A stretch of DNA of 44,446 bases from Deinococcus sp. YIM 134068 (GCF_036543075.1 NZ_JAZHPF010000026.1:1-44446); one strand, 5' to 3'; counted from the stretch's first letter, positions 13,138 through 23,439 are shown. A program made the numbers and translations. Notes: generated by a model from the sequence alone, not told the origin.

Positions 13138-14040
13138 TCACACGCTCAACTGCACGACCAGCCGTTCCAGCGTCGCGGAGGGGTCCAGCCCGCGTTTCAT
13201 CGCCACGTCCGCGTCGAGGATGCGGGCGAGGTGGCCGCGCACCCGGTCCTCCGAGAGGCGGCGGGCCACGTCGAGCGCCTTCTTCGCCGGATAGGGCTTG
13301 ACGCCGAGGCGACTGGCGGCGGCGGCCTCGGTCACGCGCCCCTCCTCCTGAATCAGCGCCACGCAGCGCGCGACGAGGCTGTATTGCCACACCACGGCCC
13401 CGAGGAGCTTGAAGGGGTCCTCGCCCCCGGCGAGCAGGCGGCGCAGTTGGGTCACGGCCTCGCCGGGGTGCCCGGTCGTCGCGGCCCCGAGCAGGGCGAA
13501 GGAGTCGCCGGGCGGCTCGCGGCCCACCACCCGGCGCACGAGGTCGGCGGTGTGGGGCGGGTCGAGCAGCGTGAGCTTGTTCAGCTCCCCCGCGATGCCC
13601 GTCAGGTCGGGGCCGAACACTTCAGCGAGGTAGGCGGCGGCGTCCCGGTCAAGCTTCAGGCCCAACTTCCGCGCCCTCTGCGTCACCCATCCGGCGACCT
13701 CCCCGGCCTTCTGCGGCGCGGGCGAGGGGTGGAGTTCGCCGCGCGACTCGTACAGCTTGAGGCGGGTGGCGGGCGGGGCCTCGTCCAGCACGGCGACGGT
13801 GACGGGGGCGGAAGCGAGCAGTTCCAGCAAAGCCTTATCCGGCTTGACGCCCGCGAGGTCCACGATCACCCCGCCGTCCCCGAAGAGGCCGGGGGCGAGG
13901 AGGGGGGCCAGCGCCTGCGCCGTCACCTCCTCGCCCGCGAGCCGGGGCAGGTCGCGCACGCTCAGGCCGCGTGCCGTGAGGGTCCCCCGCATCGTCTCCT
14001 CCGCGAGGAAGCGGTGGCCGCTGAAGGCGAGCAGGGTCAT
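13138..14040 (-). CDS. holA: DNA polymerase III delta subunit
   Basis: A 300-aa clamp-loader subunit that opens the sliding clamp. The sequence is of the HolA type: an N-terminal domain (LLAFSGHRFLAEE), GWVTQRARKLGLKLDRDAAAYLAEVFGPDLTGIAGELNKL, FALLGAATTGHPGEAVTQLRRLLAGGEDPFKLLGAVVWQYSLVARC, and a C-terminal collar helix bundle. Walker motifs are degenerate, as is normal for delta. Its ATG overlaps the stop of the upstream kinase by 4 nt (ATGA), so its translation is coupled to a protein kinase. Confidence 0.93.
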   Translation of the reverse strand: MTLLAFSGHRFLAEETMRGTLTARGLSVRDLPRLAGEEVTAQALAPLLAPGLFGDGGVIVDLAGVKPDKALLELLASAPVTVAVLDEAPPATRLKLYESRGELHPSPAPQKAGEVAGWVTQRARKLGLKLDRDAAAYLAEVFGPDLTGIAGELNKLTLLDPPHTADLVRRVVGREPPGDSFALLGAATTGHPGEAVTQLRRLLAGGEDPFKLLGAVVWQYSLVARCVALIQEEGRVTEAAAASRLGVKPYPAKKALDVARRLSEDRVRGHLARILDADVAMKRGLDPSATLERLVVQLSV

Positions 14041-14846
14041 GTGAGGGGCGGGCAGGGGTCGGGCGGCCTCAGCGCGTCCTCGGCGTTCTTCAGCGCGGCG
14101 AGCATCTCCCCGGCAGAGGCGGGGCGGTCCTCCGGGTCGCGTTGCAGGGCGGCGCGCATGATGGGATGGACTTCGGGCGGACCGGGCAGGGGCGCGAGGT
14201 CGTCGCTCAGGCCGACGAGCCAGCCCAGCGCGTCCTCGTAGGGGGGGTGGCCCGCCAGACAGTCGAAGAGGAGCACGCCCACCGAGTACAGGTCGCTGCG
14301 GGGGTCGCCGCGCACGCCCCGGAACTGCTCGGGGGCCATGAAGTGCGGGGTGCCCATGCGGGTGCCGTCGTGGATGTCACTGGGCAGCGCCCGCGAATGG
14401 CTCATCCCGAAGTCCACCAGCCGCACGGCCTCGCCCCGCGCCCGGTCGTCCCGGAGCAGCACGTTCTCCGGCTTGAGGTCGTGGTGGGTCACGCCCCGCG
14501 CGTGGAGATGTCCCACCGCCCGCAGGACGCCGCTCACCACGCACAGCGCCGCGTCGGTGGAGAGGGGGCCGTCCTCGATCACCTCGCGCAGGGTCCGGCC
14601 CGGCACGAACGGGAAGATCAGTTGCCGGGGCGTGCGCGCCAGCAGCGGCACGACGAGCGGGTGGTCGAGTGAGGCGGCAATCTCGCCCTCGTGGCCGAAG
14701 CGGAGGGTCGCCTCCGGGGTGCCCGCCAGCAGGGTCTTGACGAACACCTCCTGCCCCCGCCACTCCCCGACCACGCTCTGAACCCCACCCCGCGCGGTGA
14801 GCACGCGGGGACGCGCGATGGGTTGGGAGGCACGAAGTTCCTGCAC
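14037..14846 (-). CDS. Serine/threonine protein kinase
   Basis: A 269-aa soluble Hanks-type kinase without PASTA or membrane segments. Lys37 in VFVKTLL is the ATP lysine, Asp123 in HHDLKPENVLL the catalytic base (HHD instead of HRD), Asp145 in VDFGMS the DFG Asp, and APEQF the APE motif. The glycine loop (ARGGVQSVVG) is degenerate. The GTG start at 14846 is supported by TAGAAT at 14854-14859, 7 nt upstream, consistent with a leaderless mRNA; the longer upstream frame is not kinase-like. It overlaps holA by 4 nt, an unusual pairing of signalling and replication genes. Confidence 0.92.
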   Translation of the reverse strand: MQELRASQPIARPRVLTARGGVQSVVGEWRGQEVFVKTLLAGTPEATLRFGHEGEIAASLDHPLVVPLLARTPRQLIFPFVPGRTLREVIEDGPLSTDAALCVVSGVLRAVGHLHARGVTHHDLKPENVLLRDDRARGEAVRLVDFGMSHSRALPSDIHDGTRMGTPHFMAPEQFRGVRGDPRSDLYSVGVLLFDCLAGHPPYEDALGWLVGLSDDLAPLPGPPEVHPIMRAALQRDPEDRPASAGEMLAALKNAEDALRPPDPCPPLT

Positions 14847-14859
14847 GCCCCGTATTCTA

Positions 14860-15111
14860 ACCCGGCAGTGGCGCGCGTCCGTCACGCCCGCCGGGTTTTG
14901 ATGCAAATTGGTGCGGGAAGAGGACCGCTCCACACAGTTCGAAAAGCCCGTCTGGGAAAAGTTTTTGGGTGAGACACGCTGTATGCCGACGGTGTGCCCG
15001 TTCCCCCGTCCCCGCCCCCGCAATGAGGAAGGGCCGGGGAGACTCTGGTCCTTTCCCTGCCGAAACCATCGAGACGACTGTTCAATCACGCTTCGGGCCG
15101 AGACGAGCGGG
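14860..15111. other. Intergenic region, no gene recognised
   Basis: About 250 bp between the kinase promoter and the end of the MOSC gene, both minus strand. It includes a lower-GC stretch (about 14895-14985) with GAAAAGTTTTTGGG. I see no ORF with a ribosome site and no tRNA. A small RNA or riboregulator is possible but unsupported. Confidence 0.4.
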
Positions 15112-15654
15112 TCAGACCCGTTCGAGCGGATGATGCGGTTCGGGCGGGAACTCGACCTCGATTCCGTCCCCGGCCTTGACCTCTCCGCCGTGCAGGACGA
15201 CGCCCATGATGCCCGCCTTGCGGACGAGCTGGCCCCCCTCGTCGCGGTCCAGCACCGCCGTGAGGAGTCCGGGCCGGAAGGCGTCCAGTTGGGCGCAGGG
15301 ATTCCGCAGCCCCGTCACCTCCACCACCGCCCCCGTCCCGAGGTGCAGCCGCGTCCCCCGTGGCAGGGCGAGGAGGTCCAGCCCCCGCGTGGTGACGTTC
15401 TCGCCCATCTGCCCGGCAGACACCTCCAGTCCCCGCGCCCAAAGGTCGTCGTGCAACTCGGCGTGGAGGAGGTGGACCTGCCGCAGGTTGGGCTGGGTGG
15501 GGTCCGCCGCCACCCGCGAGCGATGCCGAACGGTCGTGCCCGCGTGCGCGTCGCCCTCCACCCCGAGTCCCGCGAGCAGCCGGATGCTCGGGCGGTTGGC
15601 CTTGCTGAAGCTGTGGGTCACGCTCACGCTCACCGCCGTCACGGTCGCCGTCAT
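15112..15654 (-). CDS. MOSC domain protein
   Basis: A 180-aa protein of the molybdenum-cofactor sulfurase C-terminal (MOSC) family. Visible motifs: RLLAGLGVEGDAHAG near the N-terminus, MGENVTTRGLDLLALPRG in the middle, and RNPCAQLD with the conserved Cys. Family members handle sulfur or Mo cofactors, for example in detoxifying N-hydroxylated compounds; the exact role is unknown. It begins 9 nt after the stop of the upstream RNA methyltransferase, so they form an operon. Confidence 0.9.
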   Translation of the reverse strand: MTATVTAVSVSVTHSFSKANRPSIRLLAGLGVEGDAHAGTTVRHRSRVAADPTQPNLRQVHLLHAELHDDLWARGLEVSAGQMGENVTTRGLDLLALPRGTRLHLGTGAVVEVTGLRNPCAQLDAFRPGLLTAVLDRDEGGQLVRKAGIMGVVLHGGEVKAGDGIEVEFPPEPHHPLERV

Positions 15655-15663
15655 GGGGGCAGC

Positions 15664-16614
15664 TTAAGGGTCCAGCGTCCAGACATGCGCCTTGAGGTGA
15701 GTCGCGCCTGGGTAGTCCTCGCCGGGGGAGAGCTGCGTGTCCAGCCGGGCCGACCGACCCGCCCGCGCCAGCCCCGCCACAACCTGACGTTCGAACGCGC
15801 CCGCTGTCAGCCCCGCGTGGTTCGTCATGGCGAGGAGGCGACCGCCCGGCGTGGTCACGTTTGCCGCTGCAACTGCCAACTCCGCGTAATCCCGCTCCGC
15901 CCGCCAGACTCCGGCCTTCCCCCGCGCGAAGGACGGCGGGTCGAGAATCACGAGGTCGAAGGTGTCCCCGCGTTTCGCCAGCCGCGCGAGCCAGTCGAAC
16001 ACGTCGCCGTACAGGAAGTCGGTATCGGGCGCTGAAAGGCCGCTCAGCGCGTAATTCTCCTGCCCCCACGCGAGGACCTTGCGCGAGAGGTCCACGTTCT
16101 TGACCACGCCAGCGCCTCCTAACGTCGCGTTCAGCCCAAAGCCGCAGGTGTAGGCGAAGGTGTTCAACACCCGGCCTCCCGGCGGTGTGTTCTCCCGCAC
16201 CCATGCGCGGGCCGGGCGGGCGTCCGTGAACAGGCCGATGCTCAGGTCCGCGCCGGGCCGGATCAGGAAGGGGACGCCGTTCTCCAGCCCCACGACCTCG
16301 GGCCGAGCCTCACCCCAAATGGACTCCGATGGCGAGAGCCACTCCCGCGCCACATTCGCCGCGTGCCGGGCCTCCACCGGGCGGCGCTTGAGGTAGACGC
16401 CCGCCAAGCCGCCCGCCTCCGCACAGGCTGCTGCTAACTCCTTCTCTTCCTCTGGAGAACGCTCCACATACAGGCTGAGCACCCCCACATCCCCCGCCAC
16501 GTCCAGCGTGAACCGCCCGCCCGTCTCGGTCGTGTGCGCGGCCCGGTAGACGGTCGTTCCCTCGCTGGGCAGATGGGCGCGGCGGGCGAGGAGGGAGGGG
16601 AGACTGAGGAACAC
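15664..16614 (-). CDS. Class I SAM-dependent (rRNA) methyltransferase, RlmI-like
   Basis: A 316-aa enzyme resembling the YccW/RlmI group that makes m5C or m7G in 23S rRNA. Residues about 1-110 form a PUA/EEHEE-like N-terminus; the Rossmann domain shows [14 protein letters not shown] (motif I region), [16 protein letters not shown] (motif II) and [14 protein letters not shown] (motif IV, DPPSF). The GTG at 16614 is chosen because TACACT at 16621-16626 lies 6 nt upstream, the leaderless arrangement seen throughout the window. The MOSC gene follows by 9 nt. Confidence 0.88.
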   Translation of the reverse strand: MFLSLPSLLARRAHLPSEGTTVYRAAHTTETGGRFTLDVAGDVGVLSLYVERSPEEEKELAAACAEAGGLAGVYLKRRPVEARHAANVAREWLSPSESIWGEARPEVVGLENGVPFLIRPGADLSIGLFTDARPARAWVRENTPPGGRVLNTFAYTCGFGLNATLGGAGVVKNVDLSRKVLAWGQENYALSGLSAPDTDFLYGDVFDWLARLAKRGDTFDLVILDPPSFARGKAGVWRAERDYAELAVAAANVTTPGGRLLAMTNHAGLTAGAFERQVVAGLARAGRSARLDTQLSPGEDYPGATHLKAHVWTLDP

Positions 16615-16779
16615 GGGAGGAGTGTATGGGATCGGTGGGGAGTAGAAAGAGGAAAGAGAAGGGAGACAGAAGCTCGGGCCTAACTCACTAGCTCTACGGT
16701 TGCTCATTTGGCGGTTTGAACGTGTCGTCCCACTGGTAGAGTAGTGCTGTAGTCATTTAACGGCATCAGAAAGGCGGCT

Positions 16780-17097
16780 ATGAGTCGAATTGTTTTCAGA
16801 AAGACCTTCGAGAACGCGTTGAGTCTTCTGGAGGAAGACGAGTCTGTTGTGGCTCAGAACGTTTGGTTCAACGAATTTGATTCAGGTGCGCCAAAATACA
16901 TGTTGCTTGAAATTAACTATACGAGCGTCGAACTATATAACGCCACTGCTGAGGAATTTACAGCATAGGGCTATGTCGAGGCCATGCCCTTTGGCGAGCT
17001 GGCCTACTACTTCAAAGTTCTCCATCCGTCACCGACAAACGAGGAGGTAGATCAAGTCGTCCGTTTCTACTTGGAGAATGACAGTTGGCCTGACTGA
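16780..17097 (+). pseudogene. Small hypothetical gene with an in-frame amber stop
   Basis: ATG at 16780 opens a frame of 106 codons that ends at TGA 17095-17097 but is interrupted by TAG at 16966-16968 after residue 62. Both halves are protein-like: before the stop, ENALSLLEEDESVVAQNVWFNEFD; after it, MPFGELAYYFKVLHPSP and EEVDQVVRFYLENDSW. One C-to-T change from CAG would explain the stop. The end pattern recalls small DUF7716-type proteins, which I cannot confirm. The segment has markedly lower GC than its neighbours, suggesting recent transfer. AAAGG precedes the ATG. Confidence 0.65.
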
Positions 17098-17153
17098 AAT
17101 GATCTCTTCAACGCGTCCATGACAAGACAACATCCAACCGCCGTGTTCCTCCG

Positions 17154-18071
17154 CTACGGTCTTCCCCCCAGCACCCACCACACCGCCGCCGTCGCCACCG
17201 CCGTCACCACCCAGAAACGCAGCGTCACGTGGGTCTCCGGCCAGCCGCTCAGCTCGAAATGGTGCTGAATGGGACTCATCTTGAAGATGCGCTTGCCCCG
17301 CGTGCGGAAGGACACGACCTGAAGGACGACGCTCAGCACCGCCACCACCGGGATGATCGCCGCGAGGGGCAGCAGCCACACGTCCGCGTACAGCACGTAA
17401 GCGCCCGCCGCAATCGCCCCGATGGCGTGACTCCCCATGTCGCCCATGAACACCCGCGCCGGGTGCGCGTTGAACCACAGGAAGCCCAGCAGCGCGGCCA
17501 CGAGCAGCGCCGAGACGGGCGAGAGCGCCAGCAGCGGCAGCAGCACGATCATGGCGACGCCCGCGAGCAGTCCGTCCAGCCCGTCCGTGAAGTTGAAGGC
17601 ATTCACCGAGCCGACCATCACGAGCGTCAGCAGCACGATGTCGGGCACCAGGCCGAAATTTGGCAGGACCTCGTGGCTGGCGAGCGGCGCGGCGAAGAAG
17701 GCGAAGGCGAGCGCCACGAGGATTTGCAGCGGGAACTTCTCGCGGGCCAGCAACTCCTTCTTGCCGCGCCCCAGCATCCGCGAGCGAATCTTGAGCAGGT
17801 CGTCGATCCCGCCGATCAACCCCATCACCAACGCGGTGAGCATCAGCAGCAGCTCGCGCCCGTCACCCGCCCGGCCCGTGAGGTACAGGGGGAAGAACAC
17901 CACGGCGAGCGCCAGCACGAAGGCCACGCCGCCCGCCGTGGGCGTCCCCTCCTTGACGAGGTGCGTCTGCGGACCGTCGCGCCGCACGGGCTGGCCCCAC
18001 CCGCGCGCCCGGCTCAGCCGAATGAACAGGCCCACCAAGAACCACGACAGCAGCGCGCAGAGGACCGTCAC
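17154..18071 (-). CDS. mraY: Phospho-N-acetylmuramoyl-pentapeptide transferase
   Basis: A 305-aa polytopic membrane enzyme (about 10 segments) forming lipid I from UDP-MurNAc-pentapeptide and undecaprenyl phosphate. Motifs: [14 protein letters not shown], the Asp pair in [26 protein letters not shown], and [10 protein letters not shown]. Here mraY stands apart from a division and cell-wall cluster. The GTG at 18071 has GGAG 6 nt upstream; the longer frame upstream reads through a repeat and is not membrane-like. Confidence 0.95.
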   Translation of the reverse strand: MTVLCALLSWFLVGLFIRLSRARGWGQPVRRDGPQTHLVKEGTPTAGGVAFVLALAVVFFPLYLTGRAGDGRELLLMLTALVMGLIGGIDDLLKIRSRMLGRGKKELLAREKFPLQILVALAFAFFAAPLASHEVLPNFGLVPDIVLLTLVMVGSVNAFNFTDGLDGLLAGVAMIVLLPLLALSPVSALLVAALLGFLWFNAHPARVFMGDMGSHAIGAIAAGAYVLYADVWLLPLAAIIPVVAVLSVVLQVVSFRTRGKRIFKMSPIQHHFELSGWPETHVTLRFWVVTAVATAAVWWVLGGRP

Positions 18072-18224
18072 GCGCGGCTCCGGGACTTGAGGGGATATTG
18101 GTCCGTCAAAATACGGCTGGGAACCGTTTCCCATTCTCCAGCGAGGTTGAGCGGCGGCAAGACGGGAGTTCCTGTCTTCCTCGACCGCTTGACGAACAGG
18201 GGCTGACTTCCCCCCGCCCCTTCC

Positions 18225-18252
18225 GGCGACTGGCGACTGGCGACTGGCGACT
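18225..18252. repeat. Heptad array (GGCGACT x4)
   Basis: Four perfect tandem copies of GGCGACT lie between the mraY start and the end of the WYL regulator gene. The period is 7 nt as in the GCTGRnn arrays, but the unit differs. Degenerate relatives occur at about 24799-24826 (TGGCGACTG, TGGCGACTGG). Confidence 0.8.
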
Positions 18253-18317
18253 TCCCAAACGCTCCCAGGAAACTTCCCAACCACGCCCTGAAGACAACTG
18301 TGAAGGAGGCCCGCATC

Positions 18318-19310
18318 TCAAGCGGGGAGCCTACCACGCCCTTCCCGCACGGGCGGGGCGAGGCGGGCGGCGTTCGCCCGGTCCGCCAGCCTCCCGAACA
18401 CCTCCCGCAGCTCCGGCGGCTCCCGCACGACGACCGCGCACCCCTGGCCGAGCAGCAGCGCCGCGAACTCTTCCAGATACTCCCGCGTGCAGCGCAGCCA
18501 CGTTCCCCCGCCCTCTCCGCCGGGGTCCAGGGTCACGCGCCACGGGGCGAAGCGCCGCGCGGCCTCCTCCGGCGCGAGGTCCAGCCACACCTCCACCGCG
18601 TGGGGCGCGTGGACGAAGGGGAGGGTGGAACGCAGGTAAGCCCGCGCGTCGAAGCCGGGCGGACGGGTGAAGGTGGCCTCCCCCTCGGTGGGGTCTAGGA
18701 TGCGGTCGAGGCGGAAGCTCCGCAGCGCCTCCCGCCAGCGGCAGCGGCCCACGGCGTACCAGCGGCCCTCCAGGTGGACGACCCCGTAGACCTCCACCTC
18801 CCGCCGGGTGTCGGCCCCCGTGCGCGAGCGGTAGGCGAAGGCCACGACCCGCTCGGCCTGCATCGCCCCCAGCAGGCAGGCGAGGACCGCCGCGTCGGTG
18901 GGCACGGTCCACGGCAGGGTATCCAGTTGCACGGCGTCCTCCAGCGCCCCCACCCGGTCGCGCAGGGCGTGGGGCAGCGTGCGGGCGAGCTTGGCCCCTG
19001 CCCCCGCCACCGCCGGGGCCAGCGCGGTCAGCCCCAGGTGGTGCAGCGCCCGCAGCCCCAGCGCGAGGGCCAGCGCCTCCTCCGGCGCGAACATCAGGGG
19101 CGGGAGACGGAAGCCGGGTTTCAGGCGGTACGCGCCCCCGACGCCCCGCGTAGACTCCACCGGAATCCCCAAATCCTGCAAGCGGGCCACGTACCGCTGC
19201 ACCGTGCGAGGGCTGACCTCCAGCCGCCGCGCCAGCTCCGCGCCCGTCACCCGCTCGTGGGCCTGGAGCAGTTCGAGGACGGTGAGCACCCGCATGGAGG
19301 GGTCGTACAT
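18318..19310 (-). CDS. YafY-type HTH-WYL transcriptional regulator
   Basis: A 330-aa regulator: N-terminal helix-turn-helix (VTGAELARRLEVSPRTVQRYVARLQDLGIPVES), then GVGGAYRLKPGFRLPPLMF, and a WYL ligand-sensing domain at about 140-230 (RVVAFAYRSR, with WYAVGRCRW at the WYL position). WYL proteins respond to nucleic acid or nucleotide signals of stress. It is divergent from the DinB-family gene across 91 bp, so that gene is the likely target together with autoregulation. Confidence 0.93.
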   Translation of the reverse strand: MYDPSMRVLTVLELLQAHERVTGAELARRLEVSPRTVQRYVARLQDLGIPVESTRGVGGAYRLKPGFRLPPLMFAPEEALALALGLRALHHLGLTALAPAVAGAGAKLARTLPHALRDRVGALEDAVQLDTLPWTVPTDAAVLACLLGAMQAERVVAFAYRSRTGADTRREVEVYGVVHLEGRWYAVGRCRWREALRSFRLDRILDPTEGEATFTRPPGFDARAYLRSTLPFVHAPHAVEVWLDLAPEEAARRFAPWRVTLDPGGEGGGTWLRCTREYLEEFAALLLGQGCAVVVREPPELREVFGRLADRANAARLAPPVREGRGRLPA

Positions 19311-19401
19311 GGGGCCAGTGTGCCACGGGAAAGCGACAGGTCCTGACGGGAATTGCCCCTACCCTGGAGGTGGGAAGCCCGAGGCTCCCGACGGAGGAAC
19401 C

Positions 19402-19896
19402 ATGACCCAGGCCACCGCGACCGCCCAGCCCGCCGCCCTGCTGACGCCCGAGCACCTCCTCACCCACTGGCAGGGCCACCGCCGCCTGACCCGGCGCATG
19501 ATCGAGGCGTTCCCGGAGGATCAGCTCTTCACCTTCACGGCGGCCCCGCCCATGCGGAGTTTCGGGGCGCTGGCGTGGGAGCTATACAACGTGTCGGCCT
19601 ACATGCTGGATGGTCTGGTCAGCGACGAGTGGCCGAACCCCGACTCGTCCGCCCCGGAACCGCAGGACCGGGCGGCCCTCCTCGCCGCATGGGACGAGTT
19701 GACGGCGAAGATAGACGAGGGCCTGCCCACTATTCCGCCCGCCCGCTACGGCGAGGAGAAAACCCTCTTCTGGGGCGTTATGCTCGCGCTCGACGCGGCC
19801 CTGTACGCCATCGACAACGAGATTCACCACCGGGGGCAGGGGTACGTGTATCTGCGGGCGCTGGGCATCGAGCCGCCACCGTTCTGGGAGCGTTGA
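19402..19896 (+). CDS. DinB/YfiT family protein
   Basis: A 164-aa four-helix-bundle protein of the DinB superfamily (unrelated to DNA polymerase IV). Metal-ligand candidates: His22 and His26 near the start (LLTHWQGHRRL) and the C-terminal NEIHHRGQGYVYLRALGI, the family's HxxxH-like signature. GGAGGA precedes ATG 19402 at good spacing. These proteins are often stress-induced thiol transferases or uncharacterised; the divergent YafY/WYL regulator is the probable controller. A strong terminator follows. Confidence 0.9.
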   Translation: MTQATATAQPAALLTPEHLLTHWQGHRRLTRRMIEAFPEDQLFTFTAAPPMRSFGALAWELYNVSAYMLDGLVSDEWPNPDSSAPEPQDRAALLAAWDELTAKIDEGLPTIPPARYGEEKTLFWGVMLALDAALYAIDNEIHHRGQGYVYLRALGIEPPPFWER

Positions 19897-19936
19897 GCGG
19901 GAGAGTCGAGGAGTCGAGAGGTCGAGGAGCAAGGGG

Positions 19937-20001
19937 AAGGGACCGGACAGCCTGCCTCCGGTCCCTTTCTTTTAGCTCCTCCCCCTTGAGGGGGGAGGCT
20001 G
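19937..20001 (+). terminator. Intrinsic terminator after the DinB-family gene
   Basis: AAGGGACCGG (19937-19946) pairs perfectly with CCGGTCCCTT (19958-19967), followed by TTCTTTT. A second GC hairpin, CCTCCCCC-TTGA-GGGGGGAGG, follows at 19980-20001. It separates the convergent homoisocitrate dehydrogenase gene. Confidence 0.9.
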
Positions 20002-20058
20002 GGAGGGGGTGAACGGGCCTGGCAATCAAGAAAACTCGCTGGTCGCTCCCCCTGCCCC

Positions 20059-21057
<999 letters not shown>

Positions 21058-21089
21058 GCCGCCAGTGTAAGCGACCTCTGCCGCACGGG

Positions 21090-22064
21090 TCACATTCCCA
21101 ACCCTCGCATCACGTCACCCGCCATGTGACGCGCGAGGAGGGGGCCGAGCAGAAAGCCCTTGCTCCCCAGCCCGGAGAGCCGCCACACGCCGTCTGTCTC
21201 CTGCCCGACCGTCAGCCCGGAGAGGCGCGTGCCGCTCCACCGCCCCACGACCCGCGCGCCGCTGAGGTCCGTCAGGGCGTCCGCCTTACTGAGCAGCCAA
21301 CCTAAAGAACGTAGGGGAAGGAGAGGTCGTTCCCAAGTTGAGGTGGGTGCCTCGAACGTCGCGCCGAGGACGCCACCCACGGCAGCCGGGGTAAGGTAGG
21401 CCCCGAAGCTGACGGGCACGCTCGTCACGGTCCGGTCGAGGGTGAGGAGTGTGCCCGCGCGGTGGGTGGCTTCTTCGCCCGCCCAACTCGCGCCGACGCT
21501 CCCGCCGCACCACACCACCGCATCACCAGTGAGAACCTTCCCGTCCTCCAGCGTGACCGAGCGTGCGTTCCGGCGGACTGCTCGCGCCCGCACGACCTCC
21601 GACCCGGACGCGGCGACCAACCCTGCCGTGAACGCCGCGCCGTCCAGCCAGCCCCCTTCCGGCAACCAGAGGGCGTGGTCCCAGCCGGGCGCGAGGGGAA
21701 CAGGTACGTCCTCGGGGTGGAGCCAGGAGTGCGGCAACTCGGAAGGCAAGTTCCGCTCGAACCGTCCCCGCGCCCGCTCGTCCGGCACGGGCCGCAGCAC
21801 GCCCGTCCGCCCGTGGGGAGTAGCGTGGCCCGCCGATTCCAACATTTCCACCAGTTGCCACGTCAGCCGCAGCCCCTCCACCGCCCGCGCGTCCACCGCC
21901 CCCGACTGGCCCCGCACCGGGTTGACGAGAGCGGATGGTACACCGCTCGCGGCATGTAACCCCGCGTCCACCACCGTCACCCGAGCGCCGAGGCGGGAGG
22001 CGAAGTGGGCGACGGACGCGCCCGCCACGCCGCCACCGATCACGAGGACGTGGGGGACGTTCAC
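21090..22064 (-). CDS. mnmC: FAD-dependent oxidoreductase, MnmC C-terminal type
   Basis: A 324-aa DAO-fold flavoprotein. The dinucleotide motif [30 protein letters not shown] is at the N-terminus, and the end ([28 protein letters not shown]) is like MnmC C-terminal domains, which oxidatively remove the carboxymethyl group of cmnm5U34 in tRNA. GTG 22064 overlaps the mnmD stop by 4 nt (GTGA). In E. coli these two activities form one fused protein; here they are separate, coupled genes. Substrate assignment rests on this context. Confidence 0.85.
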   Translation of the reverse strand: MNVPHVLVIGGGVAGASVAHFASRLGARVTVVDAGLHAASGVPSALVNPVRGQSGAVDARAVEGLRLTWQLVEMLESAGHATPHGRTGVLRPVPDERARGRFERNLPSELPHSWLHPEDVPVPLAPGWDHALWLPEGGWLDGAAFTAGLVAASGSEVVRARAVRRNARSVTLEDGKVLTGDAVVWCGGSVGASWAGEEATHRAGTLLTLDRTVTSVPVSFGAYLTPAAVGGVLGATFEAPTSTWERPLLPLRSLGWLLSKADALTDLSGARVVGRWSGTRLSGLTVGQETDGVWRLSGLGSKGFLLGPLLARHMAGDVMRGLGM

Positions 22065-22744
22065 GGCTCCCGCACCGCCCGCAGGCACTCCCGCTTGCCC
22101 GGTGGCCCCGGCCTCTTCTCTACCCTCAGCCCCGCCGCCTCCAGCGCACGGCGCACATGCCCGGCGGCGCTGTAGGTGGCGAGGACACCGCCCGGAGTCA
22201 GCGAGCGGGCCAGCCGCGCCACGAACTCGGGCGTCCAGACCTCCGGGTTGCGGGCGGGAGAGAAGCCGTCGAGGTAGAGCGCGGTCGCCCAATCGTCGGG
22301 CAGGGAAGCCGTCAACACGTCCGCGAAATGGACTGTGAGGGAGACATCTCCCGCCTGCACGGTCAGCGGCGACTCCCGCTCCCACCCGTTGAGAAGCGCG
22401 TCCCAGGCGGAATGTCCATACCCCTCACCGCCTGCCCCCACCTCGTGCAGCACGCTCACCGGGGCCGGGTCGAACTCGTAGGCGACGTACTTCAACGCCA
22501 CGCCACGCCGCGCCGCGTCCGCCAGCGTCGCGCGGAAGTTGACGCTCACCCCGAAGCCGACCTCCAGCACGCGCGGGGCCGGGTGCTCGTGTGTGCCCGT
22601 CCCCTCCACGAAGACGTGACGGGCCTGCGCCGCCGCCCCGTGCCGCGAGCCGTACGCCTCCCCGAACCGGGTACTCAGCGCCGTGCGTGAGCCGTCCGGC
22701 GTGAGGAGGATGCTGCCCACCGGGCTGCTGGGGCCGTCGTTCAT
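22061..22744 (-). CDS. mnmD: tRNA 5-methylaminomethyl-2-thiouridine methyltransferase MnmD
   Basis: A 227-aa SAM-dependent methyltransferase completing mnm5(s2)U34 in tRNA. Signature stretches: [15 protein letters not shown] (SAM motif), [32 protein letters not shown], and the C-terminal [13 protein letters not shown]. It is the stand-alone form, fused in E. coli MnmC. TATCCT at 22753-22758 lies 8 nt before ATG 22744. Its stop overlaps the start of the oxidoreductase gene. Confidence 0.93.
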   Translation of the reverse strand: MNDGPSSPVGSILLTPDGSRTALSTRFGEAYGSRHGAAAQARHVFVEGTGTHEHPAPRVLEVGFGVSVNFRATLADAARRGVALKYVAYEFDPAPVSVLHEVGAGGEGYGHSAWDALLNGWERESPLTVQAGDVSLTVHFADVLTASLPDDWATALYLDGFSPARNPEVWTPEFVARLARSLTPGGVLATYSAAGHVRRALEAAGLRVEKRPGPPGKRECLRAVREP

Positions 22745-22799
22745 GGAAGGTCAGGATACGCGGGGCTTTTCATCCGTGGGGGGCGACCATCACAGGAGA

Positions 22800-22835
22800 G
22801 GGGCCGGGAGGGCAAACAACTCCACCCCCGGCCCC
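22800..22835. terminator. Strong hairpin after the short DUF2382 gene
   Basis: GGGGCCGGG (22800-22808) pairs with CCCGGCCCC (22827-22835). It lies just downstream of the minus-strand DUF2382 gene ending at 22849 and upstream of mnmD. There is no T-tract. Confidence 0.55.
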
Positions 22836-22848
22836 CTCGGTGCGACGA

Positions 22849-23367
22849 TCAACGCTGCGGCTCGCTGCCCCCCGGCATCGTGCGGTCGCGGACCAGCCCC
22901 TGCGGGTCCTCCACGTCGAGTTCCTCGCGGCGCAGGGTGAGCGTCTCGACCTGCTTGTACGTCTCCCGCTGCTTGGCGATGGTCACGTCGCTCAGCGGGA
23001 AGATTTCCTTGTTGATCAGGGCGCGCTCCTCGTAGATCGGCACCTCGTAGGTGCGGCCCACCTCCATCACCTCGCCGTTCATGGTCACGCGGCCCCCCAC
23101 GCCCTCGCGCACGGTGATCTCCAGCCGCTCGCTGCTGAGGGTGATGGGCACGACCTCCTGCCGCTCGGTGACGACCCGGCGAATCGTGACGGCCCCCAGC
23201 GATTCGGGCACGACCTCGACCACCGCGCGTTCCTCGTGCAGCCGCAGCGTCTCGACGACCTTCCTGAAGTCGCTGATCTGCTCGGTGGTGACGGTTCGCC
23301 CCGTGCTTTCCGTGGTCGTTTGCGTCTCCTCGCCCTCTTGCCGCGTGTCCTTGCCCTGATCGTCCAT
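22849..23367 (-). CDS. DUF2382 (YsnF/AvaK) domain protein, short
   Basis: A 172-aa hydrophilic protein made essentially of one DUF2382 region: [22 protein letters not shown] start, then repeated heptad-like [38 protein letters not shown] and a second pair [42 protein letters not shown]. No signal or membrane segment. GGAGG stands 6 nt before ATG 23367, one of the few Shine-Dalgarno-led genes here. It follows the longer PRC-barrel/DUF2382 gene after a terminator, pointing to a local duplication. Family members are stress-associated; molecular function unknown. Confidence 0.88.
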   Translation of the reverse strand: MDDQGKDTRQEGEETQTTTESTGRTVTTEQISDFRKVVETLRLHEERAVVEVVPESLGAVTIRRVVTERQEVVPITLSSERLEITVREGVGGRVTMNGEVMEVGRTYEVPIYEERALINKEIFPLSDVTIAKQRETYKQVETLTLRREELDVEDPQGLVRDRTMPGGSEPQR

Positions 23368-23399
23368 ACGCCCCCTCCTGCCTCACCCCAGTGTGGAAG

Positions 23400-23423
23400 A
23401 AAAAAGGCGGGGTTGCCCCCGCC
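23400..23423 (-). terminator. Intrinsic terminator of the PRC/DUF2382 gene
   Basis: Read on the minus strand, GGCGGGG and CCCCGCC pair around a short loop, followed by six T (plus-strand A run 23400-23405). It is a textbook Rho-independent terminator between the two DUF2382 genes. Confidence 0.92.
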
Positions 23424-23439
23424 CGCGCCCTCCGCGTCC

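Noticed and set aside
14860..15111. Possible small RNA gene upstream of the kinase
   Set aside because: No promoter-terminator pair and no fold resembling 4.5S, RNase P, tmRNA or 6S RNA; kept only as an unexplained gap.
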